From: Pseudomonadota bacterium
GTDB lineage: Bacteria; Pseudomonadota; Gammaproteobacteria; Steroidobacterales; Steroidobacteraceae
Reading direction: 5' to 3'
Length of the DNA: 44,634 nucleotides
Assembly (NCBI GenBank): GCA_021792555.1
Contig: JAJYUL010000015.1
Coordinates: 1 to 44,634 of the forward strand
The number at the start of each line of letters is the position of its first letter. The stretch's first letter is position 1. Shown in pieces: positions 34,791 through 43,545 of this stretch. The position numbers were made by a program, and so were the translations under genes. The notes below the pieces were generated by a model. The model saw only the letters and a list, made by a program, of their open reading frames with translations. It ran no database searches and was not told the DNA's origin.

Positions 34791-36141
34791 AGCGCCGCCA
34801 CAGGTAGTAGATCGGGATGCCGGCCACGATGACCAGCAGCGTCACGCCCGTGTCGCGCGGGTCGGTCACGAGCGCGTTCGCCAGCATGCCGAGCGAGGCG
34901 AGCAGAAACACCGCGGGCACGAGCGGATAGCCCCAGGTCCGGTACGGCCGGGGCAGATCCGGACGCGTGCGCCGCAGCACGAATACCCCCGCGACGGTGA
35001 GCACGTAGAAGGGCCACAGGCCGAGCACGAAGCGGTCGGCGAGCTGCGCGAAGTCGTTCTGCATCACGTAGACGCAGCCGAGCACGGTGGCAACCCAGAT
35101 CGCCACCGAGGGACTGTGGAACCGGGGCGAGACCCGCCCGACGCTGCGGAACAGCAGGCCGCGATCGCCCATGGCGAAGATCACCCGCGAGCCGGTCATG
35201 AGCGAGGCGTGCAGTCCGCTGAATGTCGCGAGCAGGACGATGGCGGCGATCACCGCCGCGTCGGCGCCGCCGATCAGCGGAATGTGCTGCGCCACCGTGG
35301 TCGCCACCAGCGGCGCGTGCGCGATCGCAGCGGCGGGCAGCGCGTACCAGAAGCCGAGGTTCACCACCAGGTAGACCAGCATCACGCAGCAGGTCCCGAT
35401 GATGAGGGCGAGCGGCAGCGTGCGCTGCGGCTCGGCGACCTCCCCGCCCATGAACGACAGATCGGCCCAGCCGTCGTACGTCCACATCACCGGCACCAGC
35501 GCGGTCGCGATCAGCGACAGCTGCGGCCCGCCCCGCCAGATCACCCTGTGATGCGCCGCGCCGGCGCCCGAGACCGCGGTGAACGCCAGCAGGCCGAGTA
35601 CGAGCAGCGCGCCGTATTTCGCCGCAGTGGCCGGGGTGAGCACCGCGACGGCGCGCTTGACGCCGACGTAGTTGATGGTGCCGACCACGAGGATGGTGGC
35701 GGCGGCCACCAGATGAACTTGCTCGGGGCTGAGCGGAATGAAGTAGCCGAGGTACTCGGCGAATATGGTCGAAGTGGCCCCGAGCGCCGAGGCGCGGATG
35801 ACCGCGAGCTCCGTCCAGCCGAACAGGAACGCCGGCAACCGCCCGTAACCCTCGAGCAGGTAGGCGAAAATGCCGCCCGAGCGCGGCATGGCGGCGGCGA
35901 GCTCGGCCACCGAGAGCGCCCCGGCAAGCGCCACGATGCCCCCGAGCGTCCAGCAGAGCATCGCCGGCCCCGGCGAATGCAGCATGCCGGCCACGGTGGC
36001 CGGCACGCGGAAGATGCCGCTGCCGACGGTGACCCCGACGAGCACCGCCACGGCGCTCCACAGTCCGACGGTGCGCGGCATGCGCTCACCCCAGGGATCG
36101 GCGGCGGCAGTCGATGATGGTTCGCCGGCGGGTGGCGCCAC
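34768..36141 (-). CDS. APC-family amino-acid permease
   Basis: 457 residues from a GTG at 36141 supported by GGAGG six bases upstream; ATG at 36081 would remove a 20-residue hydrophilic leader. An inner-membrane transporter with about 12 helices. The APC substrate-backbone motif GVTVGSGIFRVP is in TM1, followed by the family pattern AELAAAMPRSGGIFAYL. The sequence looks closest to the LAT-like/basic-amino-acid branch. The exact substrate is unknown. It stands alone on its strand, 58 bp downstream of the dacB stop, though read in a different unit. Confidence 0.9.
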   Translation of the reverse strand: MAPPAGEPSSTAAADPWGERMPRTVGLWSAVAVLVGVTVGSGIFRVPATVAGMLHSPGPAMLCWTLGGIVALAGALSVAELAAAMPRSGGIFAYLLEGYGRLPAFLFGWTELAVIRASALGATSTIFAEYLGYFIPLSPEQVHLVAAATILVVGTINYVGVKRAVAVLTPATAAKYGALLVLGLLAFTAVSGAGAAHHRVIWRGGPQLSLIATALVPVMWTYDGWADLSFMGGEVAEPQRTLPLALIIGTCCVMLVYLVVNLGFWYALPAAAIAHAPLVATTVAQHIPLIGGADAAVIAAIVLLATFSGLHASLMTGSRVIFAMGDRGLLFRSVGRVSPRFHSPSVAIWVATVLGCVYVMQNDFAQLADRFVLGLWPFYVLTVAGVFVLRRTRPDLPRPYRTWGYPLVPAVFLLASLGMLANALVTDPRDTGVTLLVIVAGIPIYYLWRRFTARSAA

Positions 36142-36199
36142 GAGGATCCTCCGGTAAATTCCGGCAGGATAGCAAACACTTCGGCGGCGCGGGCGCGCC

Positions 36200-37651
36200 T
36201 CAGTATCGGCGGGCGAGCGCCTCGATGTCGGACCGCTCGGCGCCGATCGCCTGATAGAGTGGCACGTGCCGCCAGCGCGGTCCGCCGTTGACGATGGCGG
36301 CGAAGGCGATCCAGCCGCCGTCGCGCTTGCGCAGGTAGCCGGCGATGCCGCACACCGAGCGCGGGTTGTCGAGCGTGCCGGTCTTCAACGCCACCCGGTT
36401 CAGCCACGCCGAGTTGCCCTGGCGCAGGAACAGAAACGGCGCATCATGCGGCGCGACGAGACCCGCATAGAACGCCGGGAAGCGGCGGGTGTCATGGTAT
36501 TCGTACATCAGCAGCCGGACCAGATCGTTCGCCGAGAGCCTGTTGTCCGTGGTGAGACCGCTGCCGCTGTAGAGCGGCGGCGGCCCCAGGTTCGGCGGAT
36601 CGCCGTACTCGGTGCGCGCGACGAAATCCGCCAACAGACGGCTGGCCGAGGCGAGCGTCTCGTGCGGCTGCGTCACCGCGCCCATGTCGAGCGTCAGCAC
36701 GTCGGCGATGTAGTTGTTGGAATACTGCAGCATCCGCCACAGCTGCTCGCGCACCAGCAGTCCGTCGACCCGCGCCAGCATGTGCGCATGCGCGGGCGGC
36801 TGCTCGAAGCGCACCACGACCGGGCCCTCGACCTGCACCCCGATCTCGCGCAGCGCCTCCTTCAGCAGCAGTCCTGTGCCGCGCGCCGGATCGGACATGG
36901 CGCGATAGACGCGCTGGCCGTCCCCCATGGGAACGTCTCCGCCCACCGCGATCGTGTCCTCGCCGTTTTGAGTGCGCCGCTCCACCCAGAACGTCTGGCG
37001 GTAGCCGCGCGGCACGGTGCGGATATGACCGATCACCGTGATCGGCAGATGCGTCACGCCGCAGCCGCCGACGCGGGCGTTCGTCCACGGCGCGGTGGGC
37101 ACGACCCGCACGCACCAGGTCCCGAAATCCACGCCGATCGCCGAGAGCGGTGCGTTGTAGGCATTGTCGCTGCGCACCAGCGCGGCGCAGCGGTCGTGAT
37201 TGGCGCAGGCCACCGTGCCGAAGGGCAGCGGATCGACGACGAGCGCCCCGGTGACCGTGTGCAGTCCGGCTCCGCGCGCCTCGGCCGCGAGCTCCCACAA
37301 GGACCGGTCGTCGAGCGACGGATCCCCTGCGCCGGCGAGCACCAGATCGCCCCGCAGCACACCGCCCTCAAGCGGCTGCGCCGACAGCAGACGGGTCTGG
37401 AACTGCTCGTTGGGCGGCCACTCCTGCAGCACCTCGGCCGCCGTGGCGAGCTTGGTGAGCGAGGCGGGCGTGAGGCGCTGGTCCGGATCGAGCTGCTGGA
37501 TCACCTTCCCGGTGCCCAGATCCACTGCCATTGCCGATACCAGCGCGCCCTGGCGCTGCAGGCGCGCCAGCGCGGCCCACTCGGCCCGGGCGGGCAGCGT
37601 GGCGAGCAGCGATACCGCCGCGAAGAGAAATGAGATGTGTCTCAGGCGCAT
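36200..37651 (-). CDS. dacB: D-alanyl-D-alanine carboxypeptidase/endopeptidase (PBP4, DacB)
   Basis: 483 residues, peptidase family S13. It trims peptidoglycan stem peptides or cuts cross-links in the periplasm. A signal peptide ends at ARA/EW near residue 23. Active-site motifs are in order: SxxK in PASLTKLA (Ser64, Lys67), SxN in YSNNYIAD near 315, and KTG in ALKTGTL near 425. The long insert between SxxK and SxN, typical of PBP4, is present (about 90-260). Length matches E. coli DacB (477). A -10-like CATAAT lies only about 9 bp upstream of the ATG, so the mRNA may be nearly leaderless. Confidence 0.95.
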   Translation of the reverse strand: MRLRHISFLFAAVSLLATLPARAEWAALARLQRQGALVSAMAVDLGTGKVIQQLDPDQRLTPASLTKLATAAEVLQEWPPNEQFQTRLLSAQPLEGGVLRGDLVLAGAGDPSLDDRSLWELAAEARGAGLHTVTGALVVDPLPFGTVACANHDRCAALVRSDNAYNAPLSAIGVDFGTWCVRVVPTAPWTNARVGGCGVTHLPITVIGHIRTVPRGYRQTFWVERRTQNGEDTIAVGGDVPMGDGQRVYRAMSDPARGTGLLLKEALREIGVQVEGPVVVRFEQPPAHAHMLARVDGLLVREQLWRMLQYSNNYIADVLTLDMGAVTQPHETLASASRLLADFVARTEYGDPPNLGPPPLYSGSGLTTDNRLSANDLVRLLMYEYHDTRRFPAFYAGLVAPHDAPFLFLRQGNSAWLNRVALKTGTLDNPRSVCGIAGYLRKRDGGWIAFAAIVNGGPRWRHVPLYQAIGAERSDIEALARRY

Positions 37652-37659
37652 GCGTGCCG

Positions 37660-37665
37660 ATTATG
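37660..37665 (-). promoter_or_regulatory. Candidate -10 element (CATAAT) of dacB
   Basis: Five of six match to the sigma70 -10 in an otherwise GC-rich stretch. It would place the transcript start about two bases before the ATG at 37651. The -35 is poor (TTCCTC at 16 bp). Confidence 0.3.
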
Positions 37666-37770
37666 GTAATTCAAAGTCGCCGAGGAAGGGTGCCGTCCAG
37701 CGCACAGATTGCGCGCCGGAACTCTCATTGCCGTGTTCCGGCCGGCGCTTGCATGCATTGCCGAGAGAAT

Positions 37771-37847
37771 TGGCGCGCCCGGAGAGATTCGAACTCCCGA
37801 CCTCATGGTTCGTAGCCATGCGCTCTATCCAACTGAGCTACGGGCGC
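37771..37847 (-). tRNA. tRNA-Arg (anticodon ACG)
   Basis: A full cloverleaf reads on the minus strand: acceptor GCGCCCG (37847-37841) pairs with CGGGCGC (37781-37775), discriminator G, and an encoded CCA at 37773-37771. The D-arm is GCTCAGTTGGATAGAGC, and the anticodon stem CATGG/CCATG closes the loop CTACGAA, giving anticodon ACG for CGU/CGC/CGA arginine codons after A34 deamination. The T-arm has GTTCGAATC. No integrase or duplicated 3' end was seen. Confidence 0.97.
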
Positions 37848-37939
37848 GCCGCAGACCGCCGCGGCATCCGCAGTCGCTTGCGCGAGGGTACTGAACGGCG
37901 GGGGCGCGCATCCTAGCACGGCTGCCGCCGCAGGCAAAA

Positions 37940-39226
37940 TCAATAAAGCAGGGCGATGGCCACGCCGGCCAGGGCCACGGCGAGCAGCGCCACGGCCGGC
38001 TTGCGGCAGGCCTTCATGCCCCCGAACGCCACGGCGTAGACCGCCTTGAGCACGTTGTTCGACGAGGCGGCGATCAGGATGGCGGCGGCGATGCTGCCGA
38101 GCGACATGCCCGCCACGCTGCCCTGGGCCAGATTGAGCACGAAGGGGTCGATGTCGGTCACGCCTGAAATCGCCGCCAGACCAAAGACCCCCGGCCGGCC
38201 GAACGTGGTGCGCACCCAACCGGAAGCCAGCGCGACGGCCACGAACAGCGCCGCGAACGTCACCGCCGCGAGCAGTTGCAGGGGATTGGCCACGGGCAGC
38301 TTGGCGGCCGCCTGCGCCGGAGCCGGCACGCGCCGCCACCACAGGACGGCCGCAATCGCCGCGGTCAGCCCGAACAGCGCCGCGGTCGGCGGCAACAGCA
38401 GCAGAGCCAATGGGCGATTGAACAGCGCCACGACCACATCGATCCGCAGGTACATGATGGCCGTGGCGACCACCATGCCGACCGTCAGCTCCGGCCGCTC
38501 CGTTGCCGCTTCGCGCTGCGCCCGCGCCAGCACCACAGTCGTGGCGGTCGAGGAATATGCGCCGCCGAGAATCGAGGGCGTCAGGGCGCCGCTCGCGGGC
38601 ACGTAGCGCTGCAGCAGATAGCTCAGGTACGACAGGCTCGAGACCGCCACCAGCGCCAGCCAGACCTGCAGCGGCGTGATCGGCGTCCACGAGACGACGG
38701 CATGGTCGGGCACAAGCGGCAGGACGATGCCGACCAGAATCAGGAACTTGCCGAGGGTGTAGACCTCATCGCTCGAGACCCGCTGCGCCAGCCGGTGCAG
38801 CGGACTGCGGCTCTCGACCAGCAGCACCGCCGCCACCGCGGCCGCCAGCAGCACCCAGGACGGCTGGGTGAGCGCCACCGGACCGAACGCGTAGGTCAGC
38901 AGGTTGACCGCCGGCACGACGAGCGTCGGCCGGTTGCCCCCGAGTGCGTACTCCCCGCGCAGATGCGCGAACAGCCAGAGGGCCACGGCCGCCAGGCCGA
39001 CGAGAAACGGTCCAAGCGAGGGGGTTTCGAGCAGATACAGCAGCGCACCGAGCAGCGTCAGCAGCGGGAAGGTGCGGATCCCTCCGGGCGGTGCGCTCGC
39101 CTCACGCTTGTAGACCCCTTCGAACGCCAGGCCGACGAACACCGCCATCGCCAGCGCCAGACCCAGATGGGTCGCCAGCATCAAGGGCGTGAAACCCTTG
39201 ACCAGAGGCGGCGCCGGCACGCTCAA
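37940..39226 (-). CDS. MgtC/SapB-type membrane protein with DUF4010
   Basis: 428 residues, about 12 hydrophobic segments, inner membrane. The N-terminal part resembles the MgtC/SapB helices (FVGLAFEGVYKRE, GGIRTFPLLTLLGALL) with the GIRTF motif near residue 47. The C-terminal two-thirds is DUF4010: GGAYSSTATTVVLARAQ near 222 and FGLAAISGVTDIDPFVLNLAQ near 355. Role unknown; MgtC-like proteins are linked to low-Mg2+ or cation stress. The start is probably TTG at 39226, whose TTGA overlaps the VOC gene's stop, implying coupling; GTG at 39220 is an alternative. Downstream on the same strand is tRNA-Arg. Confidence 0.85.
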   Translation of the reverse strand: MSVPAPPLVKGFTPLMLATHLGLALAMAVFVGLAFEGVYKREASAPPGGIRTFPLLTLLGALLYLLETPSLGPFLVGLAAVALWLFAHLRGEYALGGNRPTLVVPAVNLLTYAFGPVALTQPSWVLLAAAVAAVLLVESRSPLHRLAQRVSSDEVYTLGKFLILVGIVLPLVPDHAVVSWTPITPLQVWLALVAVSSLSYLSYLLQRYVPASGALTPSILGGAYSSTATTVVLARAQREAATERPELTVGMVVATAIMYLRIDVVVALFNRPLALLLLPPTAALFGLTAAIAAVLWWRRVPAPAQAAAKLPVANPLQLLAAVTFAALFVAVALASGWVRTTFGRPGVFGLAAISGVTDIDPFVLNLAQGSVAGMSLGSIAAAILIAASSNNVLKAVYAVAFGGMKACRKPAVALLAVALAGVAIALLY

Positions 39227-39672
39227 GGGCTCTCAGCCGGCCGGCCCGCGGCCTTCAGCTCGATGCCGTTGCCCTCGGGATCCTGCAGATACAGCGATGG
39301 GCCCTCGCCCTGTGCTCCGTAGCGCACGGCAACTTCTCCGGTCTGCACGCCCCGGTCGAGCAGATACGCGCGGATCTGCGCGGCCTCGAACGGCGAGATG
39401 AGCAGACACACGTGATCGAGGTTCGGCGCCGTGCCGCCGGCCTCGTCCGGCGCGCCGGCCAGCGCCTTGCGCGGTACCACGTCGATCAGACAGCGGCCTG
39501 CGCGCAGCTGCGTCAGGCCGATGTCGCTCCGCTCACGCTCCACCGGACAGCCCAGCACATCGCGGTAGAACGCGACGAGGCGGCCCGGATCGCGCGCTCG
39601 CAGCACGACGTGATCAATGCCCGTGATGGCGAACGGGACGGCGGAAGAGTCGAGCCCACTGCGCGTCGGCAT
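39223..39672 (-). CDS. VOC (glyoxalase/dioxygenase-fold) protein
   Basis: 149 residues from an ATG at 39672. Two beta-alpha-beta-beta-beta modules form one VOC domain. GIDHVVLRARD (His21) and NLDHVCLLIS give the conserved metal-binding His positions, and LYLQDPEGNGIELKA supplies the closing Glu. LAFYRDVLG-type VAFYRDVLGC is the usual helix. The family binds a divalent metal; members are glyoxalases, dioxygenases or resistance proteins, and the substrate cannot be told here. Its stop overlaps the DUF4010 gene start by four bases. The 203-bp gap on its upstream side (39673-39875) is AT-rich near 39780-39815 and may hold its promoter; no gene was seen there. Confidence 0.88.
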   Translation of the reverse strand: MPTRSGLDSSAVPFAITGIDHVVLRARDPGRLVAFYRDVLGCPVERERSDIGLTQLRAGRCLIDVVPRKALAGAPDEAGGTAPNLDHVCLLISPFEAAQIRAYLLDRGVQTGEVAVRYGAQGEGPSLYLQDPEGNGIELKAAGRPAESP

Positions 39673-39875
39673 GGTCGCATTGTAGGCCAGGCCCGGCCGC
39701 GCGCGGGCGCACCGATGCGCTGCCGTCGAGGCTCGATGCCGCCCGGCGCAGTATTCCGGCGGAGCACCCCAGCGGCCCGATCATTCGTATTCATTTGATT
39801 TTGCAGATATTTCACCAGGCGGACGCCGCAAGCGCGGCCGACCGCCGCGAGCCGGCCGCGGGATCTCTGCAGCGC

Positions 39876-41333
39876 TCAGCCGAGCCGCAGAAGCCGCTCG
39901 AGGGCCAGGGACTGCTCGAGCGTGTCGGCGAGCCGATCCAGCATGCGCTCGCGCCGTGCGGCGTGATCGAGCTGCACCGGCGAGTGCAGGCCCGCCCATC
40001 GCAGCAACGCAGCGCACGCACCCGGCGCCTCGAACACACCATGCACATAGGTGCCGAGGATCTGGCCGTCGGCGGACACGGCACCGTCGCAGCGGCCGTC
40101 ATCGAGCATCAGCAGCGGGCGCTGCAGCGCCGGGCCGCTGCTGCAGCCCATGTGAATCTCGTAGCCGCGGGCGTGGGCCTCCTCGAGCGTGAGCCGTCCA
40201 CTCACGTTGCGCAGCTGTTTCTCCCGCGCCAACACCGTGCCGAGCTCGAGCCAGCCGAACCCCGCGCTGCGGCCTGCCGGCCCCTCAATGCCCTCCGGGT
40301 CGTCGATCGTGTCACCGAGCATCTGAAAGCCGCCGCAGATGCCGAGCACCTTGCCGCCGTAGCGCAGGTGCCGCTCGAGATACTCGCCCCAGCCCCGCTC
40401 GCGCAACGTGGCCAGATCCGCGCGCACCGACTTCGAGCCCGGCAAAATCACCAGATCGGCCGCGCCGAGCGGGCGCGCCTCCTCGGCGTAGCGGAACTCG
40501 ATCTGCGGATGCAGCCGCAGCGGGTCGAAATCCGTGTGGTTGGAAATCCGCGGCGTGACGGGCACGAGCACGCGCAGCGCAGCCGGCGCGCCCGCCGGCT
40601 CGAGCGGTTCCCGGCTGATCCCGTCCTCGGCGTCGAGCTGCAGCCCTGCGAGGTACGGCAGCACGCCGAACACCGGCCTGCCGGTGCGCGCCTCGAGCCA
40701 CTGGAGTCCCGGCTCGAGCAGCGCCCGATCGCCGCGAAAGCGGTTGATAACGAAGCCGGCGACCCGGGCGCGCTCGGACGGCCCGAGCAGCGCCAGCGTG
40801 CCGATGAGCTGCGCGAACACCCCGCCGCGCTCGATGTCCGCGATCAGCGCCACCGGGCAATCGACCGCCTCGGCAAATCCCATGTTGGCGATGTCGTTGG
40901 CGCGCAGGTTGATCTCCGCCGGCGATCCGGCCCCCTCGACCAGAATGAACTCGTAAGCGGCGGCGAGGCGCCGGTAGGAACCGAGCACGGCATCGCGCGC
41001 AATACGCTTGTAGTCGTGATACTCGCTGGCCGAGAGCTGCCCCACCGGGCGCCCCTGAATGATGACCTGTGCGCCACACTCGCTGTGCGGCTTCAACAGC
41101 ACCGGGTTCATGTCGCTCGTCGGGGCGATCCCCGCCGCCTGCGCCTGCAGCGCCTGGGCGCGCCCGAGCTCACCGCCGTCGGCGCCCACCGCGCTGTTGA
41201 GCGACATGTTCTGGGGTTTGAACGGCGCGACACGCACGCCTCGGCGCTTGAGCACGCGGCACAGGCCGGCCACCAGCGTGCTCTTGCCGGCGTCGGATCC
41301 AGTGCCCTGGATCATGAGCGTGCGCGTCGTCAT
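39876..41333 (-). CDS. cobQ: Cobyric acid synthase (CobQ/CbiP)
   Basis: 485 residues. It amidates adenosylcobyrinic acid a,c-diamide at positions b, d, e and g with glutamine and ATP to give adenosylcobyric acid. The N-terminal dethiobiotin-synthetase-like ATPase has [10 protein letters not shown] (10-19) and [12 protein letters not shown]. The C-terminal class I glutamine amidotransferase has the nucleophile in GICGGFQML and the His in GTYVHGVF. Length is normal. The ATG at 41333 overlaps the stop of the BtuF-like gene (ATGA), so it is translationally coupled. It is the last gene of the corrinoid operon btuM-cobB-btuF-like-cobQ. Confidence 0.96.
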   Translation of the reverse strand: MTTRTLMIQGTGSDAGKSTLVAGLCRVLKRRGVRVAPFKPQNMSLNSAVGADGGELGRAQALQAQAAGIAPTSDMNPVLLKPHSECGAQVIIQGRPVGQLSASEYHDYKRIARDAVLGSYRRLAAAYEFILVEGAGSPAEINLRANDIANMGFAEAVDCPVALIADIERGGVFAQLIGTLALLGPSERARVAGFVINRFRGDRALLEPGLQWLEARTGRPVFGVLPYLAGLQLDAEDGISREPLEPAGAPAALRVLVPVTPRISNHTDFDPLRLHPQIEFRYAEEARPLGAADLVILPGSKSVRADLATLRERGWGEYLERHLRYGGKVLGICGGFQMLGDTIDDPEGIEGPAGRSAGFGWLELGTVLAREKQLRNVSGRLTLEEAHARGYEIHMGCSSGPALQRPLLMLDDGRCDGAVSADGQILGTYVHGVFEAPGACAALLRWAGLHSPVQLDHAARRERMLDRLADTLEQSLALERLLRLG

Positions 41334-42166
41334 GATGCGCCGCTGCGCGATGAGCGAGCCATCGCATGCGCGCACCCGGCAATAATCGTTTGCAGCCGAT
41401 GCAGGCCGTCGGTCAGCGCCGCGGGCCCCGGCTGCAGAATCTCGCTGGAGGCAATCGCGAACAGCCGCCCGGCGCGCACCGCGGGGATGGCATCCCATCC
41501 CGCCCGCTCGCGCACGCGCTGCGGATTGAATTTCTTGCCGCACCACGAGGCGATGAGCACGTCCGGCGCGCGCCGCACCACCTCGAGCGGATCGGCAATG
41601 ATGCGCTCGCGTGCATGGGGGTGGACGGACAGCTCCGGGAAGCATTCCTCGCCGCCGGCGATCGTGATGAGCTCGGCGACCCAGCGGATGGCGGTGATCA
41701 GCGGCTCGTCCCATTCCTCGAAGTACACGCGCGGCCGGCAAGGCAGCCGCGCCGCCTCGCGCCGCGCGTCCGCGAGCGAGCGGCGCAGCCGTCCGATGAG
41801 TGCCTGCGAGCGTCGCTGCGCGCCGATCATGCGGCCGAGCATGCCCATGAACTGAAAGATCTCCTCGACACTGCGCTGATTGAAGATGTGCACGTCGAGT
41901 CCGGCGCGGATCAGATCGGTGGCGATGCCGGCCTGCAGGTCGGAGAAGCCGAGCACCAGGTCGGGCTTGAGCGCAACGATGCGCTCGATCTTGGCGCTGG
42001 TGAACGCCGAAACCTTCGGCTTCTCGCGGCGCGCCTCGGGCGGCCGCACCGTGAACCCCGAAATACCGACGATGCGGTCCTGCTCGCCGAGGAGGTAGAG
42101 CAGCTCCGTGGTCTCCTCAGTCAGACACACGATGCGACGCGGACCGATGGGGGCGCGGGCGCTCAT
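41330..42166 (-). CDS. BtuF-like cobalamin/corrinoid-binding protein without signal peptide
   Basis: 278 residues, periplasmic-binding-protein class III fold: [28 protein letters not shown] in consecutive segments at the N-terminus, [20 protein letters not shown] near 60, [16 protein letters not shown] near 90, and a C-terminal lobe with [14 protein letters not shown] and [13 protein letters not shown]. This fits the BtuF/FhuD family that binds corrinoids or Fe-siderophores. There is no signal peptide: the conserved core starts at residue 10, so cytoplasmic location is likely, which is unusual for this family. Operon position between cobB and cobQ (overlapping the latter) supports a corrinoid ligand. 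No clear RBS; ATG at 42166 is the first start. Confidence 0.85.
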   Translation of the reverse strand: MSARAPIGPRRIVCLTEETTELLYLLGEQDRIVGISGFTVRPPEARREKPKVSAFTSAKIERIVALKPDLVLGFSDLQAGIATDLIRAGLDVHIFNQRSVEEIFQFMGMLGRMIGAQRRSQALIGRLRRSLADARREAARLPCRPRVYFEEWDEPLITAIRWVAELITIAGGEECFPELSVHPHARERIIADPLEVVRRAPDVLIASWCGKKFNPQRVRERAGWDAIPAVRAGRLFAIASSEILQPGPAALTDGLHRLQTIIAGCAHAMARSSRSGAS

Positions 42167-42221
42167 ACCGCACAGTGCGCGCAGGAAAGGAGCGTGTCGC
42201 CGCGACGGGGCCAGTAGTGCT

Positions 42222-43520
42222 TCATGAGGTAAACAGCGCCGCCGCCGCCCTCGGGTTCGAGGGCCAGTAAAAGTGAATGTAACTCGCCGTCAGCGCATGC
42301 TCGCGGAACACCGCCTCCCCGCAGCCCCCGTGCTGCGTACGCCCCTGCCAGCGCGGCGCAAGCGCGGTGTGCAGACGCGAGTGATGGAAACTGTGTCCGC
42401 GCAGCTCGCCCTGCGGGAACTCGACGCTCTGCAGCGCGAGCGCCTGCAGCCGCGGTTGCATGACCGTCTCCCCGGGCAGCACACCCGCCATCGCGTGCCG
42501 CCGGCCATCGAGGTCGGTCAGCTGCTCGAACAGCAGCATCATGCCGCCACACTCGGCAAGCAGCGGCCGCCCACGCTCGATGTGGCGGCGCAGACTCTCG
42601 TGCAGCGGGCGATTCGCGGCGAGCCGCTCGGCGTGCAGTTCGGGGTAGCCTCCGGGCAGGTAGAGGGCATCGGCCGCTGGCAGCGCCGGATCGCGCAACG
42701 GAGAGAAGCCGACGATCGTCGCGCCCATGGTGCGCAGCAGATCGAGGTTCGCCGCGTAGAGGAAAGAAAACGCCGCATCCTGCGCAACCGCGATCCGCAT
42801 TCCCGCAAGCAGCGGCGGCGGCGCCTCGGGCGAGAGCCCGGTGCCGAACGGCACCCGCGGGATCTCCTCCAGGCGCACGCTCGCGGCAATCGCATCCGCC
42901 GCGCGATCGAGACGCGCGTCCAGATCCGCCACATCGTCGGCCTGCAGCAGTCCCAAGTGACGCTCGGGAATCGCGCACGCCGCATCACGCTCGAGCGCGC
43001 CGAGGAACCGGATATCGCGCGCCGGTCCGCAGAGGCTCTCGGCGAGCATGGCCGCATGCCGCGCGCCGCCGACGCGATTGGCCAGCACACCGTGCACCGT
43101 CAGTCCCGTGCGGTACGAGCACAGCCCGAGCGCGACGGCCCCGAACGTGCGGGCCATCGCGCCGGCATCGATGACCAGCAGCAGCGGCAGACCGAACTCG
43201 AGCGCCAGTTCCGCGCTCGAGGGCTCCCCGTCGTAAAGCCCCATCACGCCTTCAACCAGGATCAGATCCGCTTCGCGCGCAGCCTGGCGCAGCAGGTCGC
43301 GGCAATGGGCGCGGCCGCCCATCCACAGATCGAGCTGACCGACGGGCCGATGCGCGGCGCGCGCGAGAATCATCGGATCGATGAAATCCGGCCCAGTCTT
43401 GAACACCCGCACCCGCAGGCCCCGCCGCGCGGCATGACGGGCCAGCGCGGCCGTCACGGTGGTCTTGCCCTGACCGGAGGCGGCAGCGGAAACGAGCAGC
43501 GCAGGAACGGCCTGACTCAT
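42222..43520 (-). CDS. cobB: Cobyrinate a,c-diamide synthase (CobB/CbiA)
   Basis: 432 residues from an ATG at 43520; the longer frame upstream lacks conserved sequence. It amidates the a and c carboxylates of (hydrogeno)cobyrinate using glutamine and ATP. The P-loop is SAAASGQGKTT (about 10-20), followed by FKTGPDFIDP and EGVMGLYDG. The C-terminal glutamine amidotransferase has YLPGGYPE, the nucleophile in AECGGMM, and the His pair near YIHFYWP. Lies 25 bp downstream of the BtuM-like gene and 55 bp upstream of the BtuF-like gene, all on one strand. Confidence 0.96.
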   Translation of the reverse strand: MSQAVPALLVSAAASGQGKTTVTAALARHAARRGLRVRVFKTGPDFIDPMILARAAHRPVGQLDLWMGGRAHCRDLLRQAAREADLILVEGVMGLYDGEPSSAELALEFGLPLLLVIDAGAMARTFGAVALGLCSYRTGLTVHGVLANRVGGARHAAMLAESLCGPARDIRFLGALERDAACAIPERHLGLLQADDVADLDARLDRAADAIAASVRLEEIPRVPFGTGLSPEAPPPLLAGMRIAVAQDAAFSFLYAANLDLLRTMGATIVGFSPLRDPALPAADALYLPGGYPELHAERLAANRPLHESLRRHIERGRPLLAECGGMMLLFEQLTDLDGRRHAMAGVLPGETVMQPRLQALALQSVEFPQGELRGHSFHHSRLHTALAPRWQGRTQHGGCGEAVFREHALTASYIHFYWPSNPRAAAALFTS

Positions 43521-43545
43521 GAGGTCCGACAGCGCAAGGCGCGCA

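Noticed and set aside
37771-37847. tRNA-Arg as an integration site for a mobile element
   Set aside because: No integrase, no direct repeat of the tRNA 3' end, and flanking genes look like ordinary chromosome.
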